The position numbers and the translations under genes are program-made. Under the pieces are notes generated by a model. That model had not been told where the DNA came from. It did no database searches and worked only from the letters and a program-made list of their open reading frames with translations. From JBCBAP01 sp038532435 (GTDB taxonomy: Bacteria; Pseudomonadota; Alphaproteobacteria; Rhodobacterales; Rhodobacteraceae), in the NCBI GenBank assembly GCA_038532435.1, contig JBCBAP010000003.1:62001-126000 (forward strand): a stretch of DNA of 64,000 nt, in the 5' to 3' direction. Within the stretch, counting starts at the first letter, position 1; each line of letters starts with the position of its first letter. Positions 45,597 through 54,668 of this stretch are shown in pieces.

Positions 45597-46784
45597 ATGA
45601 TCGAAACTTGGCGCTGGTTCGGACCGCCGGACACGATCTCGCTCGACGAGATCGTGCAGACCGGCGTTGCGGGCATTGTCACCGCGCTCCACCACATCCC
45701 GCCCGGTGAACTCTGGTCGCGGGCAGCGATTGCCAAGCGGAAGGCGGAGATCGAAGCAGCAGGGCTCACCTGGTCTGTGGTCGAGAGTCTGCCCGTCTCC
45801 GAGGACATCAAGCGGCAAAGCGGTCCTTGGCGTGCCCATCTGGAGACTTATTGCCAGAGCCTTCAACACCTTGCGGCGGAGGGGATCGAGACGATCTGCT
45901 ACAACTTCATGCCGGTGCTGGACTGGACACGGACGGCCCTCGACTGGCCCCTGCCGGGCGGCGCACGGACCATGCGGTTCGACTGGACGGATTTCGTCGC
46001 GTTCGATCTGCATATCCTCAACCGCCCCGGTGCCGCCTACGATGGGGAACTACGGGAGGCCGCCGCGGCACGTTTCGCGACGCTCGACGACGCGGGGCGC
46101 GCGGCCTTGCAGAACGCGATCATCTGCGGCCTTCCCGGCGGCTCTGCCAGAACGACGCTGGAGGACCTGCGCACGCAGATCGCGCTGTATGCGGACGTGT
46201 CCGCGGACCGGTTGCGCTCCAATCATCACGCGTTCGTCGAGGCTGTTGCACCGGAGGCGGAGCGGCTGGGCCTTCGGCTATGCTGTCACCCGGACGATCC
46301 GCCCTTTCCCTTGCTGGGTCTTCCCCGGGTGATGTCGACGGAAGCGGACTACGCAGCACTCGTGGCGGCGGTGGATTTGCCGGCAAACGGGATCACGCTC
46401 TGTTCTGGATCACTGGGCGCGCGCAGCGACGCGGACCTTCCCGGGATGATGTCCCGCCTCGGCCGCCACGTGCACTTCCTGCACCTGCGGAACACGACGC
46501 GGGATACACCAGGGGTCGAGGGAAGTTTTCATGAATCCGGCCACTTGCAGGGCGACACTGACATGGTGCGCCTGATCGAGGCGATCCTGGCGGAAGAAGT
46601 CCGGCGGCGGATGGAGGGCCGGGCGGATCACGCGATCCCCTACCGCCCGGACCACGGGCTGCACATGCTCGACGACGCTCGGCGGAACGGTCAGCCCGGC
46701 TATCCGCTCGTCGGTCGTCTTGCCGGATTGTCGGAGATCCGCGGGGTCGTGCGGACCCTCGGGCGGACGGGGGCAGCAGCGTGA
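45597..46784 (+). CDS. uxuA: Mannonate dehydratase UxuA
   Basis: This 395-residue protein starts 'ETWRWFGPPDTISLDEIVQT', the UxuA signature. Metal-binding motifs include 'LGLRLCCHPDDPPFPLLGLP' and 'HFLHLRNTTRD', and it ends with 'PYRPDHGLHMLDD'. It dehydrates D-mannonate to 2-keto-3-deoxygluconate. The ATG at 45597 has GGGAGG seven bases upstream; an extended frame upstream is not supported. It is followed by uxuB. Confidence 0.94.
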   Translation: MIETWRWFGPPDTISLDEIVQTGVAGIVTALHHIPPGELWSRAAIAKRKAEIEAAGLTWSVVESLPVSEDIKRQSGPWRAHLETYCQSLQHLAAEGIETICYNFMPVLDWTRTALDWPLPGGARTMRFDWTDFVAFDLHILNRPGAAYDGELREAAAARFATLDDAGRAALQNAIICGLPGGSARTTLEDLRTQIALYADVSADRLRSNHHAFVEAVAPEAERLGLRLCCHPDDPPFPLLGLPRVMSTEADYAALVAAVDLPANGITLCSGSLGARSDADLPGMMSRLGRHVHFLHLRNTTRDTPGVEGSFHESGHLQGDTDMVRLIEAILAEEVRRRMEGRADHAIPYRPDHGLHMLDDARRNGQPGYPLVGRLAGLSEIRGVVRTLGRTGAAA

Positions 46785-46837
46785 TCGGTGTCCCTGACTC
46801 AACGCCCTCCGCCAGCAGACACTCGGCGCTTACGTAG

Positions 46838-48277
46838 ATGAACCGGCTCCAATCAGTCAGCGACGGGCGCGCGGAGATCGCGCGCCCGGCCTATCACCCC
46901 GCCGCCCACGGAATTGGTATCGTGCATCTGGGTCCCGGCGCCTTTCACCGGGCGCATCAGGCCGTCTACACGGATGCAGCGCTGTCCGCGGAAGGTGGGA
47001 ACTGGCGCATAGCGGGGGTCAGCCTGCGCAGCACCGGCGCGGAGGACGCGCTCGCCCCTCAGAACGGGTTCTACACCCTTCTGCAGGACGGACCGGAGCA
47101 GATCCCCCCGCGCCTCATCGGTGCGGTCGGCGAATGCCGGACACTGAGCCGAGATCGGGGGCGCGTGATGGAGCTGCTGACCAGCCCCGCCACCCGCATC
47201 ATCACCCTGACGGTCACCGAGAAAGCCTACGGGTTCGACCGAGCAACCGGCGATCTCATCCCCGGGCACGACGCGGAGCAGGACCGTACCGGTCCAGGCG
47301 AACCCTCATCGGTCATCGGCATTCTCATGGAGGCTCTGCGGCACAGGCGGGCGGCGGGTACGGCGCCACCGACGCTCCTCAGTTGCGACAACCTGCCGGA
47401 CAATGGAACGGTGCTGCGCGCCGCGCTTCTGGCCTATGCGGACCCGGCCCTGCGGGACTGGATCGCGCGGACGGTCCCCTGCCCCTCCTGCATGGTCGAC
47501 CGGATCACGCCTGCCCCAACCGACCGCACCCGGACCCGGGTTGCCAAGCTCTGCGGCTACGAAGATCGGGCCGCCATCGCGGCGGAACCTTTCAGCCAGT
47601 GGGTCATCGAGGACCGGTTTCCCACCGGGCGACCCGCGTGGGAGGCCGGGGGTGCGCAGTTCGTCACGGATGTCGCCCCGTTCGAGGCGATGAAGCTCGG
47701 GATGCTCAACGGCGCGCACTCCTGCCTCGCCTATGCGGGGCTTGCTGCCGGTCATCAGCTCGTGCGTGAGGCGGTGGCTGATCCGGGGCTCCGTGCGCTG
47801 GCCGCACGGCTGATGGACGATGCGGCCCGCACGGTCCCGGTCGTGGCCGGCATGGATCTGGCACGCTACCGCGATGACCTGATCGCCCGCTTCGCCAATC
47901 CGGCGATGGATCATGCGCTCGCTCAGATCGCCATGGACGGGTCTCAGAAACTTCCCCAGCGCATCCTCGACCCTGCCCGGGCGCTGATCGGCGATGGCCA
48001 TGCGGCAGCCGCGCATGCAATGGCGTTCGCGGCGTGGATCCATCATCTGCGGCAGAACGCTGGTGGCAGTGTTTCGGACCCGATGGCGGAGGCGCTGATG
48101 CAGGTCTTCAGAACGGCTGGCACTGGTGCGGAAACGGTCAGGGCCGTTCTCGGACAGCTTGGACTGAGTCGGTCCGATGCGCTGACGGTGTCCGGATGGG
48201 TCGATCGGGTGGCGATGAACCTCGACGGGTTCGCCTCGGGCGATCCGTCCGATGTGATTGGCCGCGCGGCTCCCTGA
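46838..48277 (+). CDS. uxuB: D-mannonate oxidoreductase / fructuronate reductase UxuB (mannitol dehydrogenase family)
   Basis: This 479-residue protein has the N-terminal motif 'GIVHLGPGAFHRAHQAVYTD', 'LLSCDNLPDNGTVLRAALL', 'CSPSCMVDRITP'-like text (actually 'CPSCMVDRITPAPT') and the catalytic 'EAMKLGMLNGAHSCLAYAG' Lys/Asn/His cluster. It reduces fructuronate to mannonate, the step between UxaC and UxuA. The three genes together give glucuronate to KDG; the KDG kinase and aldolase are not in the window. It ends one base from the converging hydrolase gene. Confidence 0.9.
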   Translation: MNRLQSVSDGRAEIARPAYHPAAHGIGIVHLGPGAFHRAHQAVYTDAALSAEGGNWRIAGVSLRSTGAEDALAPQNGFYTLLQDGPEQIPPRLIGAVGECRTLSRDRGRVMELLTSPATRIITLTVTEKAYGFDRATGDLIPGHDAEQDRTGPGEPSSVIGILMEALRHRRAAGTAPPTLLSCDNLPDNGTVLRAALLAYADPALRDWIARTVPCPSCMVDRITPAPTDRTRTRVAKLCGYEDRAAIAAEPFSQWVIEDRFPTGRPAWEAGGAQFVTDVAPFEAMKLGMLNGAHSCLAYAGLAAGHQLVREAVADPGLRALAARLMDDAARTVPVVAGMDLARYRDDLIARFANPAMDHALAQIAMDGSQKLPQRILDPARALIGDGHAAAAHAMAFAAWIHHLRQNAGGSVSDPMAEALMQVFRTAGTGAETVRAVLGQLGLSRSDALTVSGWVDRVAMNLDGFASGDPSDVIGRAAP

Positions 48278-48967
48278 TCAGGAGAGCCAGCGGCCCAGCG
48301 CTTCATTCGTTTCCTGCGGTCTCTCGAGCACGGGCAGATGGCCCGCTCCCTCGACGATCACAAGCTCGGAGCCAGGCATAAGATCGTGCATCAGCGTGTG
48401 GCGGCTGACCGGACAGGCGCGATCCTCCGCTCCGCAGAGGACGAGCGTCGGCCCCGCATAGGATCGGAGCGTCTCGGTCTGATCCGGCCGGTCATGCAGC
48501 GCAATCGACTGGCGGGTAAACACATCCGGTCCGAGCGAAAGCGCCATGTCCATGCAGAGATCGAGGATGGCGGTCTTGTCCTCGCCAGAGGCGAGGTAGT
48601 TGGGCTTCATCTCCTCCCGCATCACCTCGGCCAGTCCACCGGCGTTTGCCTTGCGCATCTGCGGATCGCGCCGTCGGGCCACGTCGGGTGCCTCCGCCAA
48701 CGGGTTGGTGTCCATGAGGGCCAGCCGCGCAACCCGCGCTGCCGCCTGCCGTATGACCTCCATCGCGACGATCCCGCCCATGGAGAGCCCGGCGAGGGCG
48801 AACCGGGGCGGCGCGTCCCGCAGGACGCGGGCGGCGAGCGCCTGCATGCTGTCAAACCGGCTGATATCGGCCACATGGACGGTGCGCCCGGCGCTGAAAG
48901 CTCCAATCTGCGGCGAAAACAGCCGCCCGTCGCACATCATGCCGGGAATGAGAACGAGGGGCAGCAC
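48278..48967 (-). CDS. Alpha/beta hydrolase
   Basis: This 229-residue compact alpha/beta hydrolase has the nucleophile elbow 'LAGLSMGGIV' (Ser62), the oxyanion segment 'LIPGMMCDGRLF', an acid in 'GAEDRACP' and the His in 'EGAGHLPVLERP'. This is a complete triad for an esterase or lactonase-type enzyme. It lies three bases after the MetE-like gene in the same direction and is the last gene of the long minus-strand run. Substrate unknown. Confidence 0.86.
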   Translation of the reverse strand: MLPLVLIPGMMCDGRLFSPQIGAFSAGRTVHVADISRFDSMQALAARVLRDAPPRFALAGLSMGGIVAMEVIRQAAARVARLALMDTNPLAEAPDVARRRDPQMRKANAGGLAEVMREEMKPNYLASGEDKTAILDLCMDMALSLGPDVFTRQSIALHDRPDQTETLRSYAGPTLVLCGAEDRACPVSRHTLMHDLMPGSELVIVEGAGHLPVLERPQETNEALGRWLS

Positions 48968-48970
48968 GGG

Positions 48971-50101
48971 TCAGACGCGCGCCGCCGCGAGTGCTGCCCC
49001 TTCGGACATGGTGCGCAGCTTCGCGAACGCAATGTCGGGGTCGACCGCGCCGAAGCCTGCGAACGTGCCGAAGCCGCAGTCGCTTCCTGCGACCACCCGG
49101 TCCGGCCCTACGATGCGGGCGAACTTCTCGATCCGCTCGGCCACCAGCTCCGGATGCTCGACGAAGTTCGTGGTGGTGTCCACGACGCCGGGCACGAGGA
49201 TCTTGTCGTCGGGAATGTCACCGCTCCGGTCCCGGAACACGGTCCATTCATGGGCGTGCCGGGGGTTGGAGGTTTCAAACAGCAGGTAGCTTGCATTGAC
49301 GGACATGAAGGTGTCGAAGACCGTTGCCATGTCGATGTCGCAGATATGCGGGCCCTCATAGTTGCCCCAGCAGATATGGACGCGCACCCGCGCCGGATCG
49401 ATCCCGTCGAGCGCGTGGTTCAGCGCTTCCACATGGCTGGCCGCGATCTTCAGAAACTCCGCATCGGAAAGGTCGGCGAAGAGCATGTGGCGGGACAGCG
49501 CGAGATCCGGGCAATCAAGCTGCAGGTCCAGTCCCGCATCGACGATGGTGCGGTATTCATCCCGCATCGCGTCCGCGAGTGCCGCAAGGTAGGCCTCCCG
49601 CGTGTCATAGAAATCGTTCTGCAGGAAGAGCGAGATCACACCCGGGGAGGCTGCGTTCATGAAGCCCCGGGGCGCGCCATGCTTTTCCATCGCGCGCTTG
49701 AGGTTCGCGATGTCGGTCTGAAGCTCCCCCTGCCCTTTCGACTTCACGTCACCGGTGCACATAGGGCGGGCGTACTGCGGGGTGCCGCCGGATTCGGCAA
49801 TGCGCTTGAGAAAGCTCGGAAACGCCTTGAGGTCCGCGGGTGCATTGCGCGGGCTGTCACCGGAGAAGCCGGTGTAGCGATCCTTCACGTAGGTCGCGTA
49901 GGAGATCTTTGACGTTTCCCCGTCCGACACGATGCCGACGCCCGCGGCGACCTGTTTGGCAACGGTCTCATCCACCGCATCGGTCATGGCCGCGGCGAAG
50001 GCGGCGGCGTCGTAGGGCTCTTCCCGTTCCCGGGCGAAGATGAAATCGACGACTTCCTGCGTTCGGGGAAGCGAGCCGGCATGGGTGGTGAGGATCGTCA
50101 T
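48971..50101 (-). CDS. MetE/UROD-superfamily protein (cobalamin-independent methionine synthase C-domain-like)
   Basis: This 376-residue protein starts 'ILTTHAGSLPRTQEVVDF', the usual opening of stand-alone MetE-type barrels. Probable zinc ligands are in 'RVHICWGNYEG' (His and Cys) and 'VVAGSDCGFGTFAG' (Cys). It lacks the N-terminal MetE domain. Relatives transfer methyl or alkyl groups to or from thiols (for example epoxyalkane:CoM transferase). Its ATG overlaps the stop of the preceding RidA remnant (ATGA). Its role here is undefined. Confidence 0.82.
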   Translation of the reverse strand: MTILTTHAGSLPRTQEVVDFIFAREREEPYDAAAFAAAMTDAVDETVAKQVAAGVGIVSDGETSKISYATYVKDRYTGFSGDSPRNAPADLKAFPSFLKRIAESGGTPQYARPMCTGDVKSKGQGELQTDIANLKRAMEKHGAPRGFMNAASPGVISLFLQNDFYDTREAYLAALADAMRDEYRTIVDAGLDLQLDCPDLALSRHMLFADLSDAEFLKIAASHVEALNHALDGIDPARVRVHICWGNYEGPHICDIDMATVFDTFMSVNASYLLFETSNPRHAHEWTVFRDRSGDIPDDKILVPGVVDTTTNFVEHPELVAERIEKFARIVGPDRVVAGSDCGFGTFAGFGAVDPDIAFAKLRTMSEGAALAAARV

Positions 50102-50226
50102 GGTCTTGGGTCCTTGATATCGGAGGCCGGGGAGATCGCCACGGCCTCCACTTCGAAGAGCAACCGGTTCGGCGCAAGGCGACAAACCGGTGTGAGTGCG
50201 TGGGCCGGGTGGCCCGGCACATCGCG
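50098..50226 (-). pseudogene. RidA (YjgF) C-terminal remnant
   Basis: About 42 codons upstream of the MetE-like gene read 'HALTPVCRLAPNRLLFEVEA' followed by VAI, the characteristic end of RidA proteins (compare the RidA tail at the right end of this window). The preceding 235 bases up to the next gene do not encode the rest of a RidA in any frame I can see. The stop overlaps the next ATG by four bases, as expected for a former operon member. This is probably a 5'-deleted gene. Confidence 0.45.
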
Positions 50227-50462
50227 TGCCGTCCGGGTGAGCGACAGCGTGGTGTTGCGACGCGGACGGGTGACGCGGGCCTTCCCGATCGGGTGCAGCG
50301 CACCCGCGCGACGGTGGCTGGGGTAGACGGGCAGTCTGAACACGGCCGCCCTCCTGTCGCCTCCCGCCTTACAGCGACCGAGAATGACCGACCGGTCAGC
50401 CGACGCGCGAGCAGGGTAAGCGGCGGGATGGTCCAACGGATTGAGCTGCACACACAAGGACG

Positions 50463-50879
50463 TCAGGCCCAGCCAAGCTCCCGCATCGCCCACATGGCGT
50501 GCCAGACCTTGGTCATGTGCTTGATCTTGCCGTCCTCAAACTCCATCGCATAGACATAGTCGGACGTGGTCGCCTTGCCCGTGGGCGGGACGGGCCCACC
50601 CTCGCCTGTGTGGGTTCCCATGAAGACGCCGTAGGCGGTGGCGACGCCGCGGCCCTCGTCGACCGAGAGACCCTTCAGGTCATAACGGCCATCCTCAAGA
50701 ATCGTCAGCAGACCCTTCATCCACTCGGTGTAGCCTTGGAGCGTCGTGATCTCCGCGATCGGTTCAGCCTGCGAGGCGAAGGTCGCATCCTCGGTGCAAT
50801 AGGCGGCGCATCCCTCCCAGCCCTTTCCGGTCTCGCAGGCTTCAAAGAACGCGGTCGCAGTCGTCAGCATGTCGGTCAT
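50463..50879 (-). CDS. SnoaL/NTF2-like protein, single domain
   Basis: This 138-residue protein has an NTF2-like alpha+beta cone fold pattern: helix 'TTATAFFEACETGKGWEGCA', 'YCTEDATFASQAEPIAEI' and C-terminal strands 'TSDYVYAMEFEDGKIKHMTK'. SnoaL-like enzymes catalyse cyclisation, isomerisation or hydration with acid-base residues in the cavity. Its ATG overlaps the stop of the double-domain SnoaL gene upstream (ATGA). It is one of six such proteins in this locus. Function unknown. Confidence 0.8.
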   Translation of the reverse strand: MTDMLTTATAFFEACETGKGWEGCAAYCTEDATFASQAEPIAEITTLQGYTEWMKGLLTILEDGRYDLKGLSVDEGRGVATAYGVFMGTHTGEGGPVPPTGKATTSDYVYAMEFEDGKIKHMTKVWHAMWAMRELGWA

Positions 50880-51871
50880 GGAAAGTCCTCTTGTTGGCTG
50901 GGGGGGCAGGCGGAGGTCTTGAGCGGCGCCAGCAGATCTTGCCCACATTGGGCGGCAAAATCCACAAGGTCGATCATGACCCAGTTCTCGTAGAGCCGAT
51001 CACCACGGCGGATGTAAAAATCCATGATGTTCTGGGAGATGGGGCCACCGGTCGGGGCGATCCCGCGAAATGGTGCTCCGGTGAAGCTGCCACGCAGCGA
51101 GGGCCAGCCGGTGAAGGCGGCTGCGTGGCCGTCAGCGATGCGCGCCTGGTGAAACCCGCCACGCCGGTCGGGAAAGCTGCGCACACTCGGCCCCTGTGCG
51201 TGATCCTGAAACGCCTGGAAGCCATAGCAGGACCCGATGCCCCACGGCCCGTGCCACACCATCTCCCTGTCCCAGAAAGCGGCCATGCCCATCGAGGCGA
51301 GATCGTCCCCCGTGAGCCGGTTGCACCCGCCCAGCATCGCCTCGACAAGGTCGAGCGTTGCCGCGGTCTCGTCCGCCTGCTGGGGGCCGCGCATGACGCC
51401 GGAGACCTCGCGCGGTCCCGGTGCAGGCTCCGGATGACCGGCAAAGGGAGGCAGCAGCGGGATGCCGGCCTGTGCCGCGAGGCCGGGCAGATCCACGAGC
51501 ATCCTGAGTTCGGTGACCGCCCCGTCAACCACTTTGAAAAAACTGCCAAAGCGCAAGGTTCGGGCAGCATCCCCTGGCTTCACTCCCCAGAGCGGTGCGG
51601 CCTGCACGCCGGAGATCACACCCGTCGCCGCAACCCACGTCTCGCCCTTCCACGCGCCACCCAGAAATACGTAAGGCCGATGAACCGCGTCGGGAAACGC
51701 CTGCCGGAGCGGTGAAAGCAGCCCATCATCCAGCACCTCCCGCCCAACCATTGCAGGCACGGGTGCGGGCCCGAAGCCGGCAACGTCATGGGAAAACAGA
51801 GCCGGTGGTGCCCCCCCGGGGCGCATGAATGCTCCGTCCCAGACCAGGGTTTTGGCGGCCTGCAGCGTCAT
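50876..51871 (-). CDS. SnoaL-like protein, two tandem domains
   Basis: This 331-residue protein appears to hold two SnoaL folds (about 20-155 and 180-315). The second carries 'MVWHGPWGIGSCYGFQAF', 'GIAPTGGPISQNIMDFY' and 'YENWVMIDLVDF', motifs shared with the paralogues at 55849, 57149 and 62918. The first half is more divergent. It overlaps genes on both sides by 1-4 bases, showing tight translational coupling with the bicupin and the single-domain SnoaL gene. Confidence 0.8.
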   Translation of the reverse strand: MTLQAAKTLVWDGAFMRPGGAPPALFSHDVAGFGPAPVPAMVGREVLDDGLLSPLRQAFPDAVHRPYVFLGGAWKGETWVAATGVISGVQAAPLWGVKPGDAARTLRFGSFFKVVDGAVTELRMLVDLPGLAAQAGIPLLPPFAGHPEPAPGPREVSGVMRGPQQADETAATLDLVEAMLGGCNRLTGDDLASMGMAAFWDREMVWHGPWGIGSCYGFQAFQDHAQGPSVRSFPDRRGGFHQARIADGHAAAFTGWPSLRGSFTGAPFRGIAPTGGPISQNIMDFYIRRGDRLYENWVMIDLVDFAAQCGQDLLAPLKTSACPPSQQEDFP

Positions 51872-52836
51872 CAGCCCTGCCAGGTCGGCCCGGCCGGATC
51901 GTCCGTGTTGCGCACGCGGTAAAGCGCTGCCTCTCCGCTCATGGAAGGTTCGAGCCGGTGGGCGAGGCCCGGAGGGATGGCGCATGTGTCCCCCGGCGAC
52001 AGGGTCGTCGCCCCACCGTCCCACCCGAGCCGCCAGTGCCCGCGCATCACCATCAGCACCTCGTGCCGGTCGAGCGTGTAGGGCGTGTCTGAGATCGAGC
52101 CGCGTGTGATGAAGTCCACGTCAAAACCGGGGCGGTCCTTCAGCACCGCATCCGCGCCGATGACCGGCGCGGGACCGTCGTTCGCGAGCGCGACCAGGTC
52201 CCAGTAGCGCGCGACATAGTTCGGGACTACGTCGGCCGCCTTCGGCTCCGGAAACGCCTTCAGTTCCTCATCCGTCAGCAGCGGCATGGGGGCGACGTTG
52301 TCCGGCAGATCATCCCCCGCTTTCGTGTCGTAGAGGCGACCGCTCTCGGCCAGCACGAGCCCGTGATCCGCCGCATCCTCGATCACCTGCGGCGCCCAGA
52401 TGACGCCTCCTCCCGCGTCGTCCCCCCCGAGGATCGCCATGATCATTCCGTAGTCGGTGCCGATATTCTCAAAACCGCGAAAAATGCCCGTTGGAATGTT
52501 GAAGATGTCGCCCTCCTCGAGCACGACCTCGCCCGCATTTCCCCACCGCCCCCAGAAGAAGCGCCAGCGCCCCTTTAGAACAAAGAACACCTCCGCTGTC
52601 CGGTGGCAGTGCAGGGAGTTGCGGCAGTTCGGCGGCTGGCCTGCAGCGCCGATGTTGAAGCCGGGCGTGTCCTTGATATGGACATGCTGGTCCGGGCTCT
52701 CTGACACCCCGCCCCCGATGATGGTGAAGTTTTCTTTCTGGTCGGATCCGGGCGTGTGGGCGTCGATGAACGCTGTCTTGCAGGGAACAAGATCGCCGTA
52801 GCGCACGATGCGGGCTTCCATCTCGGCAGGGGTCAT
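51871..52836 (-). CDS. Bicupin protein (gentisate dioxygenase-like fold)
   Basis: This 321-residue protein has two cupin domains. The first has 'NSLHCHRTAEVFFVLKGRWR' and 'EGDIFNIPTGIFRGFENIG'. The second has 'YTLDRHEVLMVMRGHWRLGW' and 'PGDTCAIPPGLAHRLEPSM'. The first keeps the two His of motif 1 but has Phe/Arg where motif-2 His is usual; the second keeps partial ligands. It could be a ring-cleaving oxygenase relative or an isomerase. It is co-translated with the SnoaL gene downstream. Confidence 0.82.
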   Translation of the reverse strand: MTPAEMEARIVRYGDLVPCKTAFIDAHTPGSDQKENFTIIGGGVSESPDQHVHIKDTPGFNIGAAGQPPNCRNSLHCHRTAEVFFVLKGRWRFFWGRWGNAGEVVLEEGDIFNIPTGIFRGFENIGTDYGMIMAILGGDDAGGGVIWAPQVIEDAADHGLVLAESGRLYDTKAGDDLPDNVAPMPLLTDEELKAFPEPKAADVVPNYVARYWDLVALANDGPAPVIGADAVLKDRPGFDVDFITRGSISDTPYTLDRHEVLMVMRGHWRLGWDGGATTLSPGDTCAIPPGLAHRLEPSMSGEAALYRVRNTDDPAGPTWQG

Positions 52837-52869
52837 GGTCGTCTCCTCTTGTATCGGCTTTTTGTCATG

Positions 52870-53679
52870 TCACGCGGCCTCGGACAGCAGTGCGGAGACG
52901 ATCGCCTCCGGCGCGTCGTCCTGTACCAGGTGGCCCGCGTTCGGGATGGTGTGGAACCGGTCGGGGCGGAGCAGTTCGGCCACCCGTTTTCCGGTATCGA
53001 GGGGGATCCACTGATCCTCCGCCCCCCAGAGCAGGGTCACCCGACAATCGAGCGCGCCGTACCGGCCCTCAACCTCGTCGGTGTAGGACTGATCCATCTG
53101 GGCGATCTGGCGGTAGAAGGCAGGTTTACCCACCGCACCTCGCCAGGGCCGCGCATAGACGTCGACCGCCTCCGCATCGAGGCCGCGATGGCTCGCGGTC
53201 TGCAGATAGGCCTCGAGCACCGCGGCATGGACGTAGTCCGGCATTCCCGCAAACGCCGCCTCATGCACCCGCACATGGGTTACGAAGGGCGATCCCCAAG
53301 GGCGGACGGCGACCGGATCGATCAGCGTCAGACGCCCGTAGCGCAGACCGTCAAGGTAGTAGGCCCGCAGCACCGTCGCGCCACCGAAATCATGCGCCAG
53401 CATGTCGGGGCGCTCCAGACCCCAGTGGGCGAAGAGCGCGGCGAGGAGCCGGTTCTGCACCCCGAGCGAAACGTCGCCATCGGGCATGTCCGACTGTCCG
53501 TATCCAAGAAGGTCAAACAGATAGACGGTCCGCCGCGCCGCCATCAGGGGCGCGATCCGGCGCCAGACCTGCGCACTGAACGGCGTGCCGTGGACCATGA
53601 CAAGCGGCGGCCCGGCCCCCAGCCGCCCCCAGGCGATGCCGTGCCCCTCGAAGGAGAACCGCTCCGTCAGGTCGAGCAT
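52870..53679 (-). CDS. Alpha/beta hydrolase with Asp nucleophile (dehalogenase/epoxide hydrolase-like)
   Basis: This 269-residue protein has 'VMVHGTPFSAQVWRRIAP' (HGTP oxyanion motif) and a nucleophile elbow 'LAHDFGGATV' with Asp97 instead of Ser. Asp at this position defines haloalkane dehalogenases, fluoroacetate dehalogenases and epoxide hydrolases. The catalytic His lies in 'IPNAGHLVQDD'. It probably cleaves a C-halogen, epoxide or related bond, or has been repurposed. It lies between the bicupin gene and a SnoaL gene, six bases from the latter. Confidence 0.84.
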   Translation of the reverse strand: MLDLTERFSFEGHGIAWGRLGAGPPLVMVHGTPFSAQVWRRIAPLMAARRTVYLFDLLGYGQSDMPDGDVSLGVQNRLLAALFAHWGLERPDMLAHDFGGATVLRAYYLDGLRYGRLTLIDPVAVRPWGSPFVTHVRVHEAAFAGMPDYVHAAVLEAYLQTASHRGLDAEAVDVYARPWRGAVGKPAFYRQIAQMDQSYTDEVEGRYGALDCRVTLLWGAEDQWIPLDTGKRVAELLRPDRFHTIPNAGHLVQDDAPEAIVSALLSEAA

Positions 53680-53685
53680 GGGACG

Positions 53686-54666
53686 TCAGACCTCCCCGCT
53701 CGACAGAAGGATCTGCTTCCAGATCGCGGTTTCGTCGAAGAGGACGTATTCCCGGCGCAGACCCCACGGGCCGAACTCCGCATGTGCCGCCCCCATCACA
53801 TAGACCTCAGCCCCGGTCGGCGCGCCGAAGGCACCCCAGCCCGAATGAGTCCCGTGCAGCGACCAGCGGATGGCGGCTCTGGGCGCATAAAGCGGATCCT
53901 CCCGCCCGATCCTGTGCTCGATGCGGAACGTCGCATCCGGGAAGGCGGAGCGCAGGGTCATCCAGAACCGGTCCACGGCGGCCCAGCCATTGTCGGTCAC
54001 ACCTCCGGGATATTCCAGGTGGCAGGCGCGGTCATACTCCGCCTCGATCCGGGCAAAGTCGCGGTTCATCATGCCGGTCAGCAGATCCGCATAGCGGATA
54101 CCCCACGGATTGTCGTTTCCGGTCCCGCGGTAAGGTCCGGGCCGGTCGATCCCGGGGGAGAAGGGGGTGACGCACGCGTCCGGCCCACCCTCCCGAGCGA
54201 TAAGATCCCGGGCGAACTCTTTGGGATCCCACCCCATCTGCCGCACGATGGCGCCCTGATCCCGGATCAGCCATTCATCGTCGATGGTGGGCCCGACTGC
54301 ATGGCAGTCCGCGATGATGCGATAGCGCAGGGCACGTCCCGTCGCCTTTCCATACATCCCGTCGCCCGTATGAGTCGCAGTGGAGATGATCCGGTGAGAG
54401 CTCAGGTGCCCCGGCCCGTTGTCGGACTCGGTTTCGCACCAGATCACGTCCTCTCCCAGAAGCTGCCGGTCGGGAAACTCCGCAAGCGTTGCCATGGTGG
54501 CGGAGATGACGTTCTGGTTTCCAATCACCAGCGAGCCGGGGCTGCGCACCGGGATCTCAGGCGCGTAGTACTGGTGGAGCGTGGCAAGGCCGCGATCCTC
54601 CCAGATCTCCTTGGTGATGCCGAGTATGTAGTCGGGAAAACTGTCCCACCGGTTCGAATAGGTCAT
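53686..54666 (-). CDS. SnoaL/NTF2-like protein, two domains, divergent
   Basis: This 326-residue protein opens 'RWDSFPDYILGITKEIWEDR', has 'GIRYADLLTGMMNRDFARIE' at the start of the second half, and a cone-fold end 'GAPTGAEVYVMGAAHAEFGP'. Two SnoaL-like units are likely (about 10-145 and 180-320). It lacks the 'DFW...ENWV' signature of its neighbours, so it represents a second subfamily in the locus. It is immediately followed upstream by the LacI gene (2-base gap). Confidence 0.78.
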   Translation of the reverse strand: MTYSNRWDSFPDYILGITKEIWEDRGLATLHQYYAPEIPVRSPGSLVIGNQNVISATMATLAEFPDRQLLGEDVIWCETESDNGPGHLSSHRIISTATHTGDGMYGKATGRALRYRIIADCHAVGPTIDDEWLIRDQGAIVRQMGWDPKEFARDLIAREGGPDACVTPFSPGIDRPGPYRGTGNDNPWGIRYADLLTGMMNRDFARIEAEYDRACHLEYPGGVTDNGWAAVDRFWMTLRSAFPDATFRIEHRIGREDPLYAPRAAIRWSLHGTHSGWGAFGAPTGAEVYVMGAAHAEFGPWGLRREYVLFDETAIWKQILLSSGEV

Positions 54667-54668
54667 GA

